DNA of 64,000 bases from Sphingomonas lacunae (GCF_012979535.1 NZ_CP053015.1:434001-498000); one strand, 5' to 3'. Counted from the first letter of the stretch, positions 54,252-63,004 are shown. The notes: generated by a model from the letters alone, not told the origin. A program made the numbers and translations.

Positions 54252-55760
54252 GTTGTTCCGCAGCAGATGCTTGAGGATCTTGCCCGTCGCATTGCGGGGC
54301 AAGGCGTCGACCAACGTCAACTTTTCGGGCGTCTTTTGCCGGGCAATCCCGGCTGCGGCGAAATGCGCGCGGATGGCGTCAAGGGTCAACGTCTGGCCGG
54401 GGCGGGCAACAATAACCGCGTGGACGACTTCGCCCATCCGCTCATGCTTGGCGGCGACCACCGCGACTTCGGCGACTTGCGGCAAATCGAGCAGCAGCTC
54501 TTCGACCTCTTTGGACGAGATATTTTCGCCGCCGCGAATGATGATGTCCTTCTTGCGGTCAGTGATCAGCAGATATCCTTCGGCATCGAGCCGACCGATG
54601 TCGCCAGTGCGATACCATCCGCCGGGGAGGAAGGCAGCCGCGTTCAACGCCTCGTCATAATAGCCGACGAACAGTTCCGGCCCCCGCGTGGCGATTTCGC
54701 CCTCTTCGCCCGGCGGCACGTCACGCCCGTCATCATCGACAAAGCGCAATTCACTGCCAGCCATCACCCGGCCCTCAGTATGCAGCTGCTTGTCGAGAGG
54801 ATCGTCGACGGTACCGCTAGTGACTGTGGGATGCTCGCTTGAGCCATAGCAATGATAGACGGCGATGCCGCGCGCGAGACTGCGCTCCACCAATGTCGAC
54901 GGTACAGGCGCGGCGCCGACCAGATAGTTGATCAGCGATCCGACATCGCGACCGTCCCGTTCAGCCGCCTCGATGATACCAGAGAGGTGAAAGGGCGTCC
55001 CCGATGAAGAGGTGACGCGATGCTCCTCGATCAGACGGGCAGCGGCAGTCGCGTCCCATTGGTCCATCGCGACAATCGGCACGCCATGAACAAGAAAGCG
55101 CAGCATCGACAGGGCACCGGCGACATGGCCGGGAGGCCAGGGCGACAAGACCACCTCATTCTGCACATGGCCGCGCGCCGCCTGTTGCACCGCCAGTTCG
55201 GCGAGCAGGCTGCGGTGGCTGTGCTTGACGCCCTTGGGGTCAGCGGTCGTGCCCGACGTATACACCAGCATCGCCAGATCATCAGGCGCGGCGGGCACAG
55301 CGGGGAGGACTGGACCATCCGCCTCGAGACGGTCAAAGGCCTCGCCCAGACAGACATGTCGGTCGAGCGCGGGCAGGTCGCCGCAATCCGCCACAACCGC
55401 CGCATAATCGACGCCGCGCCACTGTTCGGGTGTAAACAGCCAGCGCGCACCGCTTTGCCGCAGGATGAAGCCCAGTTCCTTGGCACCATAGATGGTGACG
55501 ACTGGGAGGATCACAGCGCCGGCATGGGCACAGGCCACCGCGCAGACAAGCCATTCGCGCCAGTTGGGCAGCATGACCGCGATGCGGTCGCCCGGCGCGA
55601 TCCCCGCCTCAATCATCCGGCTGCCGAGCCGTTGCCCGGCGGCATGAATGTCAGCGAGCTGCGTCTGCGATGGCCTCACCTCGCTGTAGACGGTAAAGTG
55701 GCTGTCTGGCGTCTGGCTGGTGGCCGCCGCAAAGGCCGCTGAAAAAGTCTGCAATGTCAT
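54243..55760 (-). CDS. AMP-dependent ligase, cyclohexanecarboxylate-CoA ligase-like
   Basis: 505 residues from MTLQTFSAAF; an upstream extension enters the GntR gene region and is rejected. P-loop YTSGTTADPKGVKHSH, YGSSEHPTVTSG, TGDIGRLDAEGYLLITDRKKDIIIRGG and Lys in LPRNATGKILK. The N-terminal MLPNWREW and TIYGAKELGFILRQ blocks recall AliA-type alicyclic-acid CoA ligases. Cotranscribed 10 bases after its GntR gene. Confidence 0.88.
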   Translation of the reverse strand: MTLQTFSAAFAAATSQTPDSHFTVYSEVRPSQTQLADIHAAGQRLGSRMIEAGIAPGDRIAVMLPNWREWLVCAVACAHAGAVILPVVTIYGAKELGFILRQSGARWLFTPEQWRGVDYAAVVADCGDLPALDRHVCLGEAFDRLEADGPVLPAVPAAPDDLAMLVYTSGTTADPKGVKHSHRSLLAELAVQQAARGHVQNEVVLSPWPPGHVAGALSMLRFLVHGVPIVAMDQWDATAAARLIEEHRVTSSSGTPFHLSGIIEAAERDGRDVGSLINYLVGAAPVPSTLVERSLARGIAVYHCYGSSEHPTVTSGTVDDPLDKQLHTEGRVMAGSELRFVDDDGRDVPPGEEGEIATRGPELFVGYYDEALNAAAFLPGGWYRTGDIGRLDAEGYLLITDRKKDIIIRGGENISSKEVEELLLDLPQVAEVAVVAAKHERMGEVVHAVIVARPGQTLTLDAIRAHFAAAGIARQKTPEKLTLVDALPRNATGKILKHLLRNNAA

Positions 55761-55770
55761 TGTGAATCGG

Positions 55771-56568
55771 TCAGCGCAGCGAGTCAACGATACGCTCGCC
55801 CTCGTCCTGATCGGTCCATGTCTTGTTGGCATTGTTGAGGTGCAGGCGCCAATGCGCAACCGCCCCTTCAATATCGCCGGCATCAATCAAGCCGATCAGC
55901 TTTTCATAGGATTTGAAGCCGACCTGGATACTCTTGAAACGCGCCTCATTGGAGCGGACATGACGGCGCTGATAGTCATTCTGGTGGGTACGGGCGAGGT
56001 TGAGCAACATCCCGTTCATGAAACTCAGCGTTTTGTTGCCGGTCGCTTCGACCAGCACCTGGTGAAAATAGGCCACGCTGTCGATGAACTCATCATACTG
56101 GCCATTGGCGGCCATGACGCTGAGTTCCTGGAGCACCTTGCGCAGTTTCGCCATACCCGGCGTCTGGCCTTTGGCCGTCGCCAGCCAGCGAACAACGGTC
56201 GGTTCGATTGCCAGTCGTGCCTGATAAAGGTCGGCGATCGTCGTTCCCTGTGCTTCAAGCACATAACCGGCATAGCGCGAGACCAGCTCGGTGGACGGCT
56301 TGTGCACCTTGGCCCCGGTTCGCGAACCACGCACGACGCTTATCAGGCTTTCGGCTTCAAGGATGCGAAAGGCTTCGCGCAAGGTCGGGCGTGAAATGCC
56401 GAGAGATTCCATCAACTGGCCCTCGGGCGGAAGGAAGTCCCCCTCCGCCAGCTCGCCGCGAATGATCTGCGCTCGTATCTGATCGGCCACCAATTCTGAT
56501 GTTTTCGGCACACGAATGCGTGCATTTGACTGGTCTTGACGGTTGCTTTCGATCACCGATACGGTCAT
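55771..56568 (-). CDS. GntR/FadR-type transcriptional regulator (FCD domain)
   Basis: 265 residues. Winged helix-turn-helix at about 25-95 (LPPEGQLMESLGISRPTLREAFRILEAE), then an FCD domain (TVVRWLATAKGQ onward). First gene of an operon with a CoA ligase and preceded by GGTATACC and ACTAGGT motifs, likely its own operator. It may sense the CoA ester made by the ligase. Confidence 0.92.
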   Translation of the reverse strand: MTVSVIESNRQDQSNARIRVPKTSELVADQIRAQIIRGELAEGDFLPPEGQLMESLGISRPTLREAFRILEAESLISVVRGSRTGAKVHKPSTELVSRYAGYVLEAQGTTIADLYQARLAIEPTVVRWLATAKGQTPGMAKLRKVLQELSVMAANGQYDEFIDSVAYFHQVLVEATGNKTLSFMNGMLLNLARTHQNDYQRRHVRSNEARFKSIQVGFKSYEKLIGLIDAGDIEGAVAHWRLHLNNANKTWTDQDEGERIVDSLR

Positions 56569-56614
56569 GGGACGTCATCTCATTGCCACAGGCCGGACGG
56601 GCCTTTGATAACAA

Positions 56615-56635
56615 GGTATACCATTTATACTAGGT
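56615..56635. promoter_or_regulatory. GGTATACC palindrome and ACTAGGT motif upstream of GntR
   Basis: GGTATACC (56615-56622) is a perfect 8-bp palindrome of the GT-TA-AC kind bound by GntR regulators. ACTAGGT follows at 56629-56635 and recurs at 59402-59408 and, inverted, at 45164. AGGT-N5-ACCT (56632-56644) makes a further dyad. All lie 45-75 bases upstream of the GntR start. Confidence 0.5.
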
Positions 56636-56682
56636 TTTACACCTGCAATCGTCTATGCGGTGGTTTGCACCCCTTGTGTGCC

Positions 56683-57540
56683 TCAGACACCAAAGCTGAG
56701 CCCTTCATTGAGCGTCCAGCGCCCATCCTGCCCACGCACCCAGCCCGAAGAGGCCCATGTCCCGCCATCGACCGGCAAAACCACGCCAGTGACATAGCTC
56801 GACATGCCCGACGCAAGGAACAGCGCGGCATCACCACATTCGCTGTCAAACCCTTCGCGCCCCAGCGGGATCAATCGGTTCATGGCATCCTTTGCTTGCG
56901 ATGAAGGCATTTTCCAGGTCGCAGGATCGACCGGTCCGGTCCGGTTGCCATGATTGCCAGGTGTAACCGTGTGGTCGGGCGCGATCGCATTGACCCGGAT
57001 GCGGTGCTCGCTCAATTCCAGCGCCATTGAGCGGGTAAAGGCGATCATCCCTGCCTTGCACGCGCCATAGACGGCGAAATTGGGCGCGGCGCGTGATCCC
57101 TCGATGCTGGTAACGTTGATGATCGACCCGCCCCGCCCTTCGCGGATCATGATCGGTGCGGTGGCGGATGTCGCGGTCAGCATCGAAACGAGGTTGATGT
57201 CGATATGCCGACGCCAGCTGCGCTCGCTCTGTTCAAGAAAAGGCCGCGCCGAAACGCCGCCTGCATTGTTGACGAGGATGTCGATGCGGCCAAATCGGCG
57301 ATCCGTTTCGGCGACGGCCGCACGCAGGGCATCGCTGTCCATCACGTCGCACGGCAGGGGCAGCGCCTGCCGTCCCATGGCCCGGATGGTGCCGACGGCC
57401 TCGTCGCATCGTTCGGGGATGATATCGACAATCGCGACATTGGCCCCGGCCTGCGCGAGGCTCAGCGCAATCGCCCGGCCGATGCCGCCGCCAGCGCCAG
57501 TCACCAGCGCGACCTGACCGTCAAGACTGAGCCGGCTCAT
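56683..57540 (-). CDS. Short-chain dehydrogenase
   Basis: 285 residues, classical SDR with TGAGGGIGRAIA, NNAGGVSA, Ser in NVTSIEGS, Tyr-x3-Lys in FAVYGACKAGMI, and an extended C-terminus (VDGGTWASSGWVRGQDG). An insert around PVDPATWKMPSSQAK recalls SDRs acting on bulky cyclic substrates. Last gene of the four-gene leftward operon; overlaps the VOC gene by four bases. Confidence 0.88.
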   Translation of the reverse strand: MSRLSLDGQVALVTGAGGGIGRAIALSLAQAGANVAIVDIIPERCDEAVGTIRAMGRQALPLPCDVMDSDALRAAVAETDRRFGRIDILVNNAGGVSARPFLEQSERSWRRHIDINLVSMLTATSATAPIMIREGRGGSIINVTSIEGSRAAPNFAVYGACKAGMIAFTRSMALELSEHRIRVNAIAPDHTVTPGNHGNRTGPVDPATWKMPSSQAKDAMNRLIPLGREGFDSECGDAALFLASGMSSYVTGVVLPVDGGTWASSGWVRGQDGRWTLNEGLSFGV

Positions 57541-57965
57541 GCCTCACCTTTCCTGAAGACCCGACAATATTCGATGCGGTGACCGTCGGGGTCGAGCAAA
57601 TAGAAAAACTCGGCGTCCCTGCCCTGGCGCACACCATCGGCATCGATGGGAAAACCGGGCATGGGATGGTCGTCAAACTGTGCACCACGCGCCGCAAGGC
57701 TGGCCCGCAGCGGACCAAGCGCCGTGCGCACCATCAGCGCAATGCCGACACGCTGCTCACCCGACCCGGTGCTGCCCGGCAGCAGCCAAAGCTTGACCCC
57801 GCCGATGCGGAAACAGGCCATTGCCGTGGCGCGACCATCCACCGACCGGTCCTCGCCACGGTAGATCGGCGGGGCGCCAAACATTTCCTCATACCAGCGC
57901 ACCGACGCCTCAAGATCGGCCACCCGCAGGTTGATGTCGAGCTTGGCCTCCGGTGCCTCAGTCAT
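57537..57965 (-). CDS. VOC-family (glyoxalase/dioxygenase fold) protein
   Basis: 142 residues from MTEAPEAKLD; longer frames overlap the upstream gene. Two beta-alpha-beta3 modules with INLRVADLEASVRWYEEMFG at the start and DPDGHRIEYCRVF at the end. The metal site seems partial: Glu in RIEYC is present but the N-terminal His is replaced by Asn. Could be an epimerase, lyase or binding protein. In the SDR operon. Confidence 0.82.
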   Translation of the reverse strand: MTEAPEAKLDINLRVADLEASVRWYEEMFGAPPIYRGEDRSVDGRATAMACFRIGGVKLWLLPGSTGSGEQRVGIALMVRTALGPLRASLAARGAQFDDHPMPGFPIDADGVRQGRDAEFFYLLDPDGHRIEYCRVFRKGEA

Positions 57966-58461
57966 CCGTGTCGACACCCATGATCGCGCCGGTGACATAG
58001 GCGGCATAGTCGCTGACCAGATAGGCGGCGAGGCGGCCGACGACAGCATCCTGCCTGTGCGTAAGGATGGAATTGACGCGAATACCGTCCCTTGCCCATT
58101 CAACCCCCAGGGTCTTGGTCAGATTGACGAGCGCCCCGGCGGCAGCTGCCTGATCGGTTCCCAGTGCCTGTTCGGGCGCTCCGACAAACAGGACGGCGCC
58201 CGTCGCCTGCCGCTCGCGACACGCCGCGGCAAAGGCCTGAGCGGCGAAAAATCGCTCATCCAACCCTTGGGCCAGCACCCTGCGCCACTCCTCATGCGAC
58301 TGTTGGTGGGCAGGGACATGCGGGGGCGGGGCGGCGACATGGACGATGATGTCGCAATCGCCATCGGCGACGAGGACGGCGCCTGCTGCCCGCAATTCTG
58401 TTTCAATCGCCCTATGCGTGCCGATGAGGCGGGCCGTCTTGCCCGCAAGCCAGCCGCTCAT
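57958..58461 (-). CDS. Degenerate short-chain dehydrogenase-like protein
   Basis: 167 residues, two thirds of a normal SDR. The order of SDR elements is visible (N-terminal GKTARLIGTHRAI, DIIVHVAAPPP, AAAAGALVNLTKTLGVEWARDGIRVNSI, ITGAIMGVD-like end), but the Gly-rich loop, NNAG and Tyr-x3-Lys are all lost. The frame is intact with overlapping starts and stops on both sides, so it is translated and possibly a structural partner of the neighbouring SDR rather than a pseudogene. Confidence 0.75.
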   Translation of the reverse strand: MSGWLAGKTARLIGTHRAIETELRAAGAVLVADGDCDIIVHVAAPPPHVPAHQQSHEEWRRVLAQGLDERFFAAQAFAAACRERQATGAVLFVGAPEQALGTDQAAAAGALVNLTKTLGVEWARDGIRVNSILTHRQDAVVGRLAAYLVSDYAAYVTGAIMGVDTDD

Positions 58462-59342
58462 TGCCACCCCCAGGGGCCATTGGCGCGTTCGCGCGGCGGG
58501 ACATAATCGGGCATCATCAGCGACCGGCGCAGCGACTCCCCGCCATCTTGCAGGATGATCTGCCCGGTGATGCCGTCGAAGATCGATGAGCAGAGCATCG
58601 CGGACAACCAGCCAAATTCATGGATGCTGCCGGTCCGACCGGCCGGGATCATGTTCTGCAAGGGAGCAATGGCTTCGGGGCTGTCGCCGCTTGTGGTGGT
58701 CGGATGCGGGAAGAAACCGGCGGCGACCGCATTGACGCGGATGCCGTGCGGCGCCCAGTCGCGGGCCATGGCCTTGGTCATGGTCGCTTGCGCCGTCTTG
58801 GCGGCGGCACTGTGCGCGTCACCGGGAAAGCCGGTCCAGATATATTGGGCGCTGTTGTTGATGATCGCCCCGCCCTCACCGCGCGCGATCCGGCGGCGGG
58901 CAAATTCGGTCGAGCAGAGGAAGGTGCCATCAATGGCAATGCGGGTCACGGCATACCACGCGTTGGCTGAAATGGCTTCAGCAACAATCGGGAAATTGGC
59001 CCCGGCATTATTGGCGAGAAGGCTGACCGGGCCAAACCGCTGTTCAACAGCGTCAAAGGCATCGGTAACCTGATCGGCATGGCGGACATCACAGCTGAGG
59101 CCGAGAGTTTCCACACCATGCTCGGCGGCAAGGCGCGCCGCCGCCGGTTCCGCCTTATCGAGTGATCGGCCCACAACGGCCACCGTCGCACCGCCCTGCG
59201 CAAAGGCGCGGGCCATCGCGAACCCCATGCCGGTGCCACCACCTGTCACCAGCACCACCTGCCCCGCGAACAGGTCCCGGCCATAGGGCGGACAGTCGAT
59301 TGGCGGTGGTTGGACAAGCCTGTGATGCGCGGGAACCGGCAT
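58458..59342 (-). CDS. SDR, 2,4-dienoyl-CoA reductase-like
   Basis: 294 residues from MPVPAHHRLV. TGGGTGMGFAMA loop, NNAGANFP, and the DECR-type catalytic segment GDAHSAAAKTAQ. Paralogue of the protein at 45990: both share the N-terminal Pro-rich lead, NFP, HSAAAK and the tail MPDYVPPRER. First gene of the leftward operon that continues with the degenerate SDR, VOC and SDR genes. Confidence 0.88.
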   Translation of the reverse strand: MPVPAHHRLVQPPPIDCPPYGRDLFAGQVVLVTGGGTGMGFAMARAFAQGGATVAVVGRSLDKAEPAAARLAAEHGVETLGLSCDVRHADQVTDAFDAVEQRFGPVSLLANNAGANFPIVAEAISANAWYAVTRIAIDGTFLCSTEFARRRIARGEGGAIINNSAQYIWTGFPGDAHSAAAKTAQATMTKAMARDWAPHGIRVNAVAAGFFPHPTTTSGDSPEAIAPLQNMIPAGRTGSIHEFGWLSAMLCSSIFDGITGQIILQDGGESLRRSLMMPDYVPPRERANGPWGWQ

Positions 59343-59395
59343 ATCATTCTCCCTTTTTCCCAAGGTTGCGCATCGCGGGAGATTATGTCAACACA

Positions 59396-59408
59396 TAGAT
59401 AACTAGGT
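59396..59408 (+). promoter_or_regulatory. Conserved promoter motif B (TAGATAACT overlapping ACTAGGT)
   Basis: TAGATAACT (59396-59404) is identical to the minus-strand motif before the thiolase-like gene (34708-34716); ACTAGGT (59402-59408) overlaps it and matches sites at 45164 and 56629. Located 18-30 bases upstream of the SnoaL-like start in the divergent promoter region with the DECR-like gene. Confidence 0.5.
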
Positions 59409-59425
59409 AATACAGGAGAGAGTGG

Positions 59426-59872
59426 ATGCAGTTGGCGGAGCTGCTGGCGCGGGAGGCAATCCGCGACCTTCTCACGCGCTATACCTACAATGGCGACAGG
59501 GGACGGATTGACGCGCTGGCGGCCTGCTTTGCCGACAATGGCGTGCTCGAATTTCCGGGCAACAGCGGCACCGGCCCGACCGGCGTCAAGGCGGCGCTGA
59601 CGAGTGGCGAGCGCAATCCGACAATCAGCTTTGTCCGCCACCATGTCACCCCGCCAATCATCGAACTGGCCGCTGATGGAGAGAGCGCAACGGCGCGCAG
59701 CTATTTCGCTGTGACCAGCGACAATGGCCCGGACCACAGCGGCACCTATGACGATTGGCTGACGCTTACCAAGCAGGGCTGGCGCTTCGCCCTGCGGCGG
59801 GTGCGGATCGACTGGCAGGCCGAGACCAGCCTGTTCCGAAGGATGAAGAGCCGTAACGAGGAAGGTGCATGA
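59426..59872 (+). CDS. SnoaL-like (NTF2-fold) protein
   Basis: 148 residues of the SnoaL_4 type: AREAIRDLLTRYTYNGDRG then ACFADNGVLEFPG, with the domain closing around RFALRRVRIDW. Members act as cyclases, isomerases, dehydratases or binding proteins. The KSI catalytic Tyr/Asp set is not evident, so it is not a KSI like 2171. It starts the operon with a kinase and ACAD10-like dehydrogenase, at the position of the small partner protein in lva operons. Overlaps the kinase gene by four bases. Confidence 0.85.
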   Translation: MQLAELLAREAIRDLLTRYTYNGDRGRIDALAACFADNGVLEFPGNSGTGPTGVKAALTSGERNPTISFVRHHVTPPIIELAADGESATARSYFAVTSDNGPDHSGTYDDWLTLTKQGWRFALRRVRIDWQAETSLFRRMKSRNEEGA

Positions 59873-60936
59873 CCGATGATCTCGCCACACTCGCCGACAT
59901 TTCCCGGCTGACCCGTTGGCTTGACGAGCATGTTCCGGCGCTGGGGCATGGACCGCTCTCGATCGAAAAAATCCACGGTGGCACCAGCAATGTCATCCTG
60001 TCGCTCAACCGCGGTGGAGAGACGATGGTACTGCGCCGTCCCCCGGCCGTCCCGCCGCCGGGCAGCGAAAAGTCGGTGCTGCGTGAGGCGCGCGTGCTCG
60101 CCGCTCTGAACGGCACCGACGTGCCGCACCCGCATTGCTTTGGCAGTTGCGCCGACCCGGACGTGATTGGCGCGCCCTTCTACGTGATGGAGCGCGTGCA
60201 TGGCTGGGCCGCCGAGCTGCGCGACGGGCGGATTTACAACCGCGCACCATTCGACAAGCCCCCTCTCGCGGCCGGCATCGCCTATGCCATGGTCGACGGA
60301 CTCATCGCGCTCGCCAAGGTCGATTATCAGGCAGTGGGCCTGTCGGACTTTGGCCGGGCGGACAATTATCTCGAACGGCAGGTCGATCGCTGGGAAGGCC
60401 AGATCAAAAGCTACAAGCAGCTGTACGATCATGAATGGCGCGACCTGCCCGGCTATGCGCTGACCCGTGACTGGTTGCGGGCCAACATACCGGATGATTT
60501 CACGCCCGGCGTCATTCATGGCGATGTCGGCACGCCCAATGCGCTGTTCGCCTTTGACGAACCGGCCCGGTTGACCGCGCTGATTGATTGGGAATTGTCG
60601 ACCATCGGCGACCCGCTGATCGATCTTGCCTGGTTCACCAACAAGCTGCGGGACGAAGCACATCCCGACCGCATCGACCCCGACGCGCTTTACCCCATTG
60701 CCGATTATCCGACCCGGCAGGAATTGGCACGCCATTATGCCGCCGGAACGGGCCGCGACCTCAGCAACTTTGATTATTATGCGGTGTTGGCGCTGTTCAA
60801 GGGCGGCTGCATCCTTGAGTATAAAGTGGCGCAGGCCGGCAAGGGCATCTTGTCCGCTGAGACCGGCCGCTTCTTTGACCGCCTCGTCCGAGGCAATTTC
60901 GCCCGCGCCGAAGAGATCATCCGCAGCCTCGGCTGA
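59869..60936 (+). CDS. APH/ACAD10-like phosphotransferase (LvaA-like)
   Basis: 355 residues, aminoglycoside-phosphotransferase/choline-kinase fold. GGTSNVIL loop at 37-44, catalytic His217-Gly-Asp219 to Asn224 (HGDVGTPN) and metal-binding Asp240-Trp-Glu (IDWELSTIGDP). This COG3173 branch includes LvaA and the N-terminal domain of ACAD10/11, which phosphorylate the hydroxyl of 4-hydroxyacyl-CoAs. The following ACAD10/11-type dehydrogenase gene supports this over antibiotic resistance. Confidence 0.9.
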   Translation: MTDDLATLADISRLTRWLDEHVPALGHGPLSIEKIHGGTSNVILSLNRGGETMVLRRPPAVPPPGSEKSVLREARVLAALNGTDVPHPHCFGSCADPDVIGAPFYVMERVHGWAAELRDGRIYNRAPFDKPPLAAGIAYAMVDGLIALAKVDYQAVGLSDFGRADNYLERQVDRWEGQIKSYKQLYDHEWRDLPGYALTRDWLRANIPDDFTPGVIHGDVGTPNALFAFDEPARLTALIDWELSTIGDPLIDLAWFTNKLRDEAHPDRIDPDALYPIADYPTRQELARHYAAGTGRDLSNFDYYAVLALFKGGCILEYKVAQAGKGILSAETGRFFDRLVRGNFARAEEIIRSLG

Positions 60937-60965
60937 ATGGACCCGCGCACCAATGGAGAGAGACA

Positions 60966-62252
60966 ATGTGGGATTTCAGCACCGACCCGGAGTTTCAGGC
61001 CAAACTCGACTGGATAGCGACGTTTGTCCGCGAGGAATGCGAGCCGCTCGACCTGCTCTTCCCGGGCCATGGTGATCCTTATGACGTCCACAACGCCCAA
61101 TCGAGGGCGATTATCGCACCGTTGCAGGAGCAGGTGAAGGCGCAGGGACTATGGGCCTGTCACCTAGGCCCCGAACTGGGCGGTCCCGGCTATGGCCAGA
61201 TGAAGCTGGCACTGATGAATGAAATTCTTGGGCGTTCCTATTGGGCACCGACGGTGTTCGGCACCGCTGCACCCGATACCGGCAATGCCGAAATCCTCGC
61301 CATGTTCGGGACCGAGGAGCAAAAGGCGCGCTATCTCCAGCCACTGATGGATGGGACCATCGTCTCGACCTTTTCGATGACCGAACCGCAAGCGGGTGCC
61401 GACCCCAAGGAATTTGTCTGCCGGGCGTACCGCGACGGCGACGAATGGGTGATCGACGGGCAAAAATGGTTCTCGTCCAACGCCCGCTATGCATCCTTCC
61501 TGATCGTCATGGCGGTGACCGATCCGGATGCGCCGCCGCACAGTCGCATGTCGATGCTGATCGTCCCGACCGAAACAGCCGGCGTGAAATTCATCCGCAA
61601 CGTCGGCCTGATGGAGGAGCCACTGGGCGAAGGCATTCACGGCTATATGCATTATGACAAGGTCCGTGTGCCACTGGACGCGATGCTCGGCGGGCCGGGT
61701 GAGGGCTTCAAGGTGGCGCAGGCGCGGCTCGGCGGGGGGCGCGTCCATCACGCCATGCGCACCGTCGGCAAATGCCAGCGGATGATCGACATGATGCTCG
61801 AACGCGCCGTGTCACGCCGCGCGCAGGGCCGGCTGCTCGCCGACCACCAGTTCGTCCAGGGTGACATCGCCGATTCCATCATCGAGCTTGAGCAATTCCG
61901 CCTGTTGGTGATGAAGACCGCCTGGGTGATCGACACCCAGCCACATGGCGCGGCCCGAACGCTGATCGCCATGTGCAAGGTGCAGATGGCAGAGGTTTAT
62001 CACAAGATCGCCCGCCGCGCTGTCCACCTCCATGGCTCGCTCGGTGTTACCAATGAAATGCCGCTGGCCTATTATCTGATGGGCGCGGAAAGCCTGGCGC
62101 TCGCCGATGGCCCGACCGAGGTGCACAAGGTGCAGGTGGCCAAGGCCTTCCTGAAAAATGCGAAGCCGCACGAAGGCCTCTTTCCCAGCGAGCATATCCC
62201 GACCAGACTGGCCGCCGCCAAACAGAAATATGCGGGAGTGCTCGACCAATGA
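60966..62252 (+). CDS. ACAD10/11-like acyl-CoA dehydrogenase homologue (LvaC-like)
   Basis: 428 residues. APDTGNAEILAMFG, STFSMTEPQAGADPKEF, GQKWFSSNARYASF, SMLIVPTETAGV, RLGGGRVHHAMRTVG and ALADGPTEVHKVQVAKAF are the hallmark blocks of the ACAD10/11 subfamily. These eliminate phosphate from 4-phosphoacyl-CoA, yielding enoyl-CoA, rather than performing a simple dehydrogenation. Directly downstream of the matching kinase. Confidence 0.9.
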   Translation: MWDFSTDPEFQAKLDWIATFVREECEPLDLLFPGHGDPYDVHNAQSRAIIAPLQEQVKAQGLWACHLGPELGGPGYGQMKLALMNEILGRSYWAPTVFGTAAPDTGNAEILAMFGTEEQKARYLQPLMDGTIVSTFSMTEPQAGADPKEFVCRAYRDGDEWVIDGQKWFSSNARYASFLIVMAVTDPDAPPHSRMSMLIVPTETAGVKFIRNVGLMEEPLGEGIHGYMHYDKVRVPLDAMLGGPGEGFKVAQARLGGGRVHHAMRTVGKCQRMIDMMLERAVSRRAQGRLLADHQFVQGDIADSIIELEQFRLLVMKTAWVIDTQPHGAARTLIAMCKVQMAEVYHKIARRAVHLHGSLGVTNEMPLAYYLMGAESLALADGPTEVHKVQVAKAFLKNAKPHEGLFPSEHIPTRLAAAKQKYAGVLDQ

Positions 62253-62995
62253 CATTGGATCCCCTGTTCGACTTCACCGGCAAGGTGGTGCTGGTCACCG
62301 GCGGATCGCGCGGGCTGGGCTATCAGATGGTCCGTGCCTTTGCCGAACGCGGCGCCGACATCATCATCGCCAGCCGCAAGCTCGACAAGTGCGAGGAGGT
62401 GGCGGCCGAAGTGCGGGCCATGGGCCGACGTGCGCTCGCCTTTGCCGCGCATGTCGGGCGCTGGGCTGAATGCGATGCGCTGATCGAGGCGGCCTATGCC
62501 GAATTCGGCCGGGTCGATGTCCTCATCAACAATGCCGGCATGTCACCGCCCTGCCCCAGTCACGAGATGCCCGAGAGCCTGTTCGACTCGGTGATGAACC
62601 TCAATTTCAAGGGGCCGTTCCGCCTCGCCAGCCAGATCGGCCACCGCATGGCCCAAGCCGACGGAGGCTGCATCATCAACATCAGCTCAACCGGCGCGTT
62701 GATGGCCCTGCCCGCCGTCGTGCCTTATGGCGCGGCAAAGGCGGCGCTCAACGCCATGACCGTCTCGCTCAGCCGCGAATATGGTCCAAAGGTGCGGGTC
62801 AACACCATCTCGGCCGGCCCTTTCCTCACCGACATTGCCGAGGCGTGGGACCCTGCCAAGCGCGAGAGGCAACCCGTAGCCCTGGGGCGCCCAGGCAATC
62901 CGCGCGAAATTGTCACCGCCGCACTGATGATGGCAAGTCCGGCGTCCAGCTATACAACCGGCGCGCTGCTCCGCGTCGATGGCGGCCAGCGATAG
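62249..62995 (+). CDS. Short-chain dehydrogenase (position of LvaD)
   Basis: 248 residues, classical SDR: TGGSRGLGYQMV, NNAGMSPP, Ser in NISSTGAL, Tyr-x3-Lys in VPYGAAKAAL, RVDGGQR end. Overlaps the ACAD stop by four bases. In lva-type systems an SDR interconverts the 4-oxo and 4-hydroxyacyl-CoA before phosphorylation; that role is inferred. Confidence 0.9.
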   Translation: MTLDPLFDFTGKVVLVTGGSRGLGYQMVRAFAERGADIIIASRKLDKCEEVAAEVRAMGRRALAFAAHVGRWAECDALIEAAYAEFGRVDVLINNAGMSPPCPSHEMPESLFDSVMNLNFKGPFRLASQIGHRMAQADGGCIINISSTGALMALPAVVPYGAAKAALNAMTVSLSREYGPKVRVNTISAGPFLTDIAEAWDPAKRERQPVALGRPGNPREIVTAALMMASPASSYTTGALLRVDGGQR

Positions 62996-63004
62996 GAGGC
63001 GATG

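Noticed and set aside
57958..58461. Calling the truncated SDR a pseudogene
   Set aside because: The frame is uninterrupted and translationally coupled to both neighbours, so loss of motifs alone is not enough.
59426..59872. Second ketosteroid isomerase
   Set aside because: It belongs to the SnoaL_4 type and lacks the Tyr14/Asp38/Asp99 arrangement seen in the protein at 2171.
59869..60936. Aminoglycoside resistance kinase
   Set aside because: The fold is shared, but the ACAD10/11-type partner and operon of CoA enzymes point to acyl-CoA phosphorylation.
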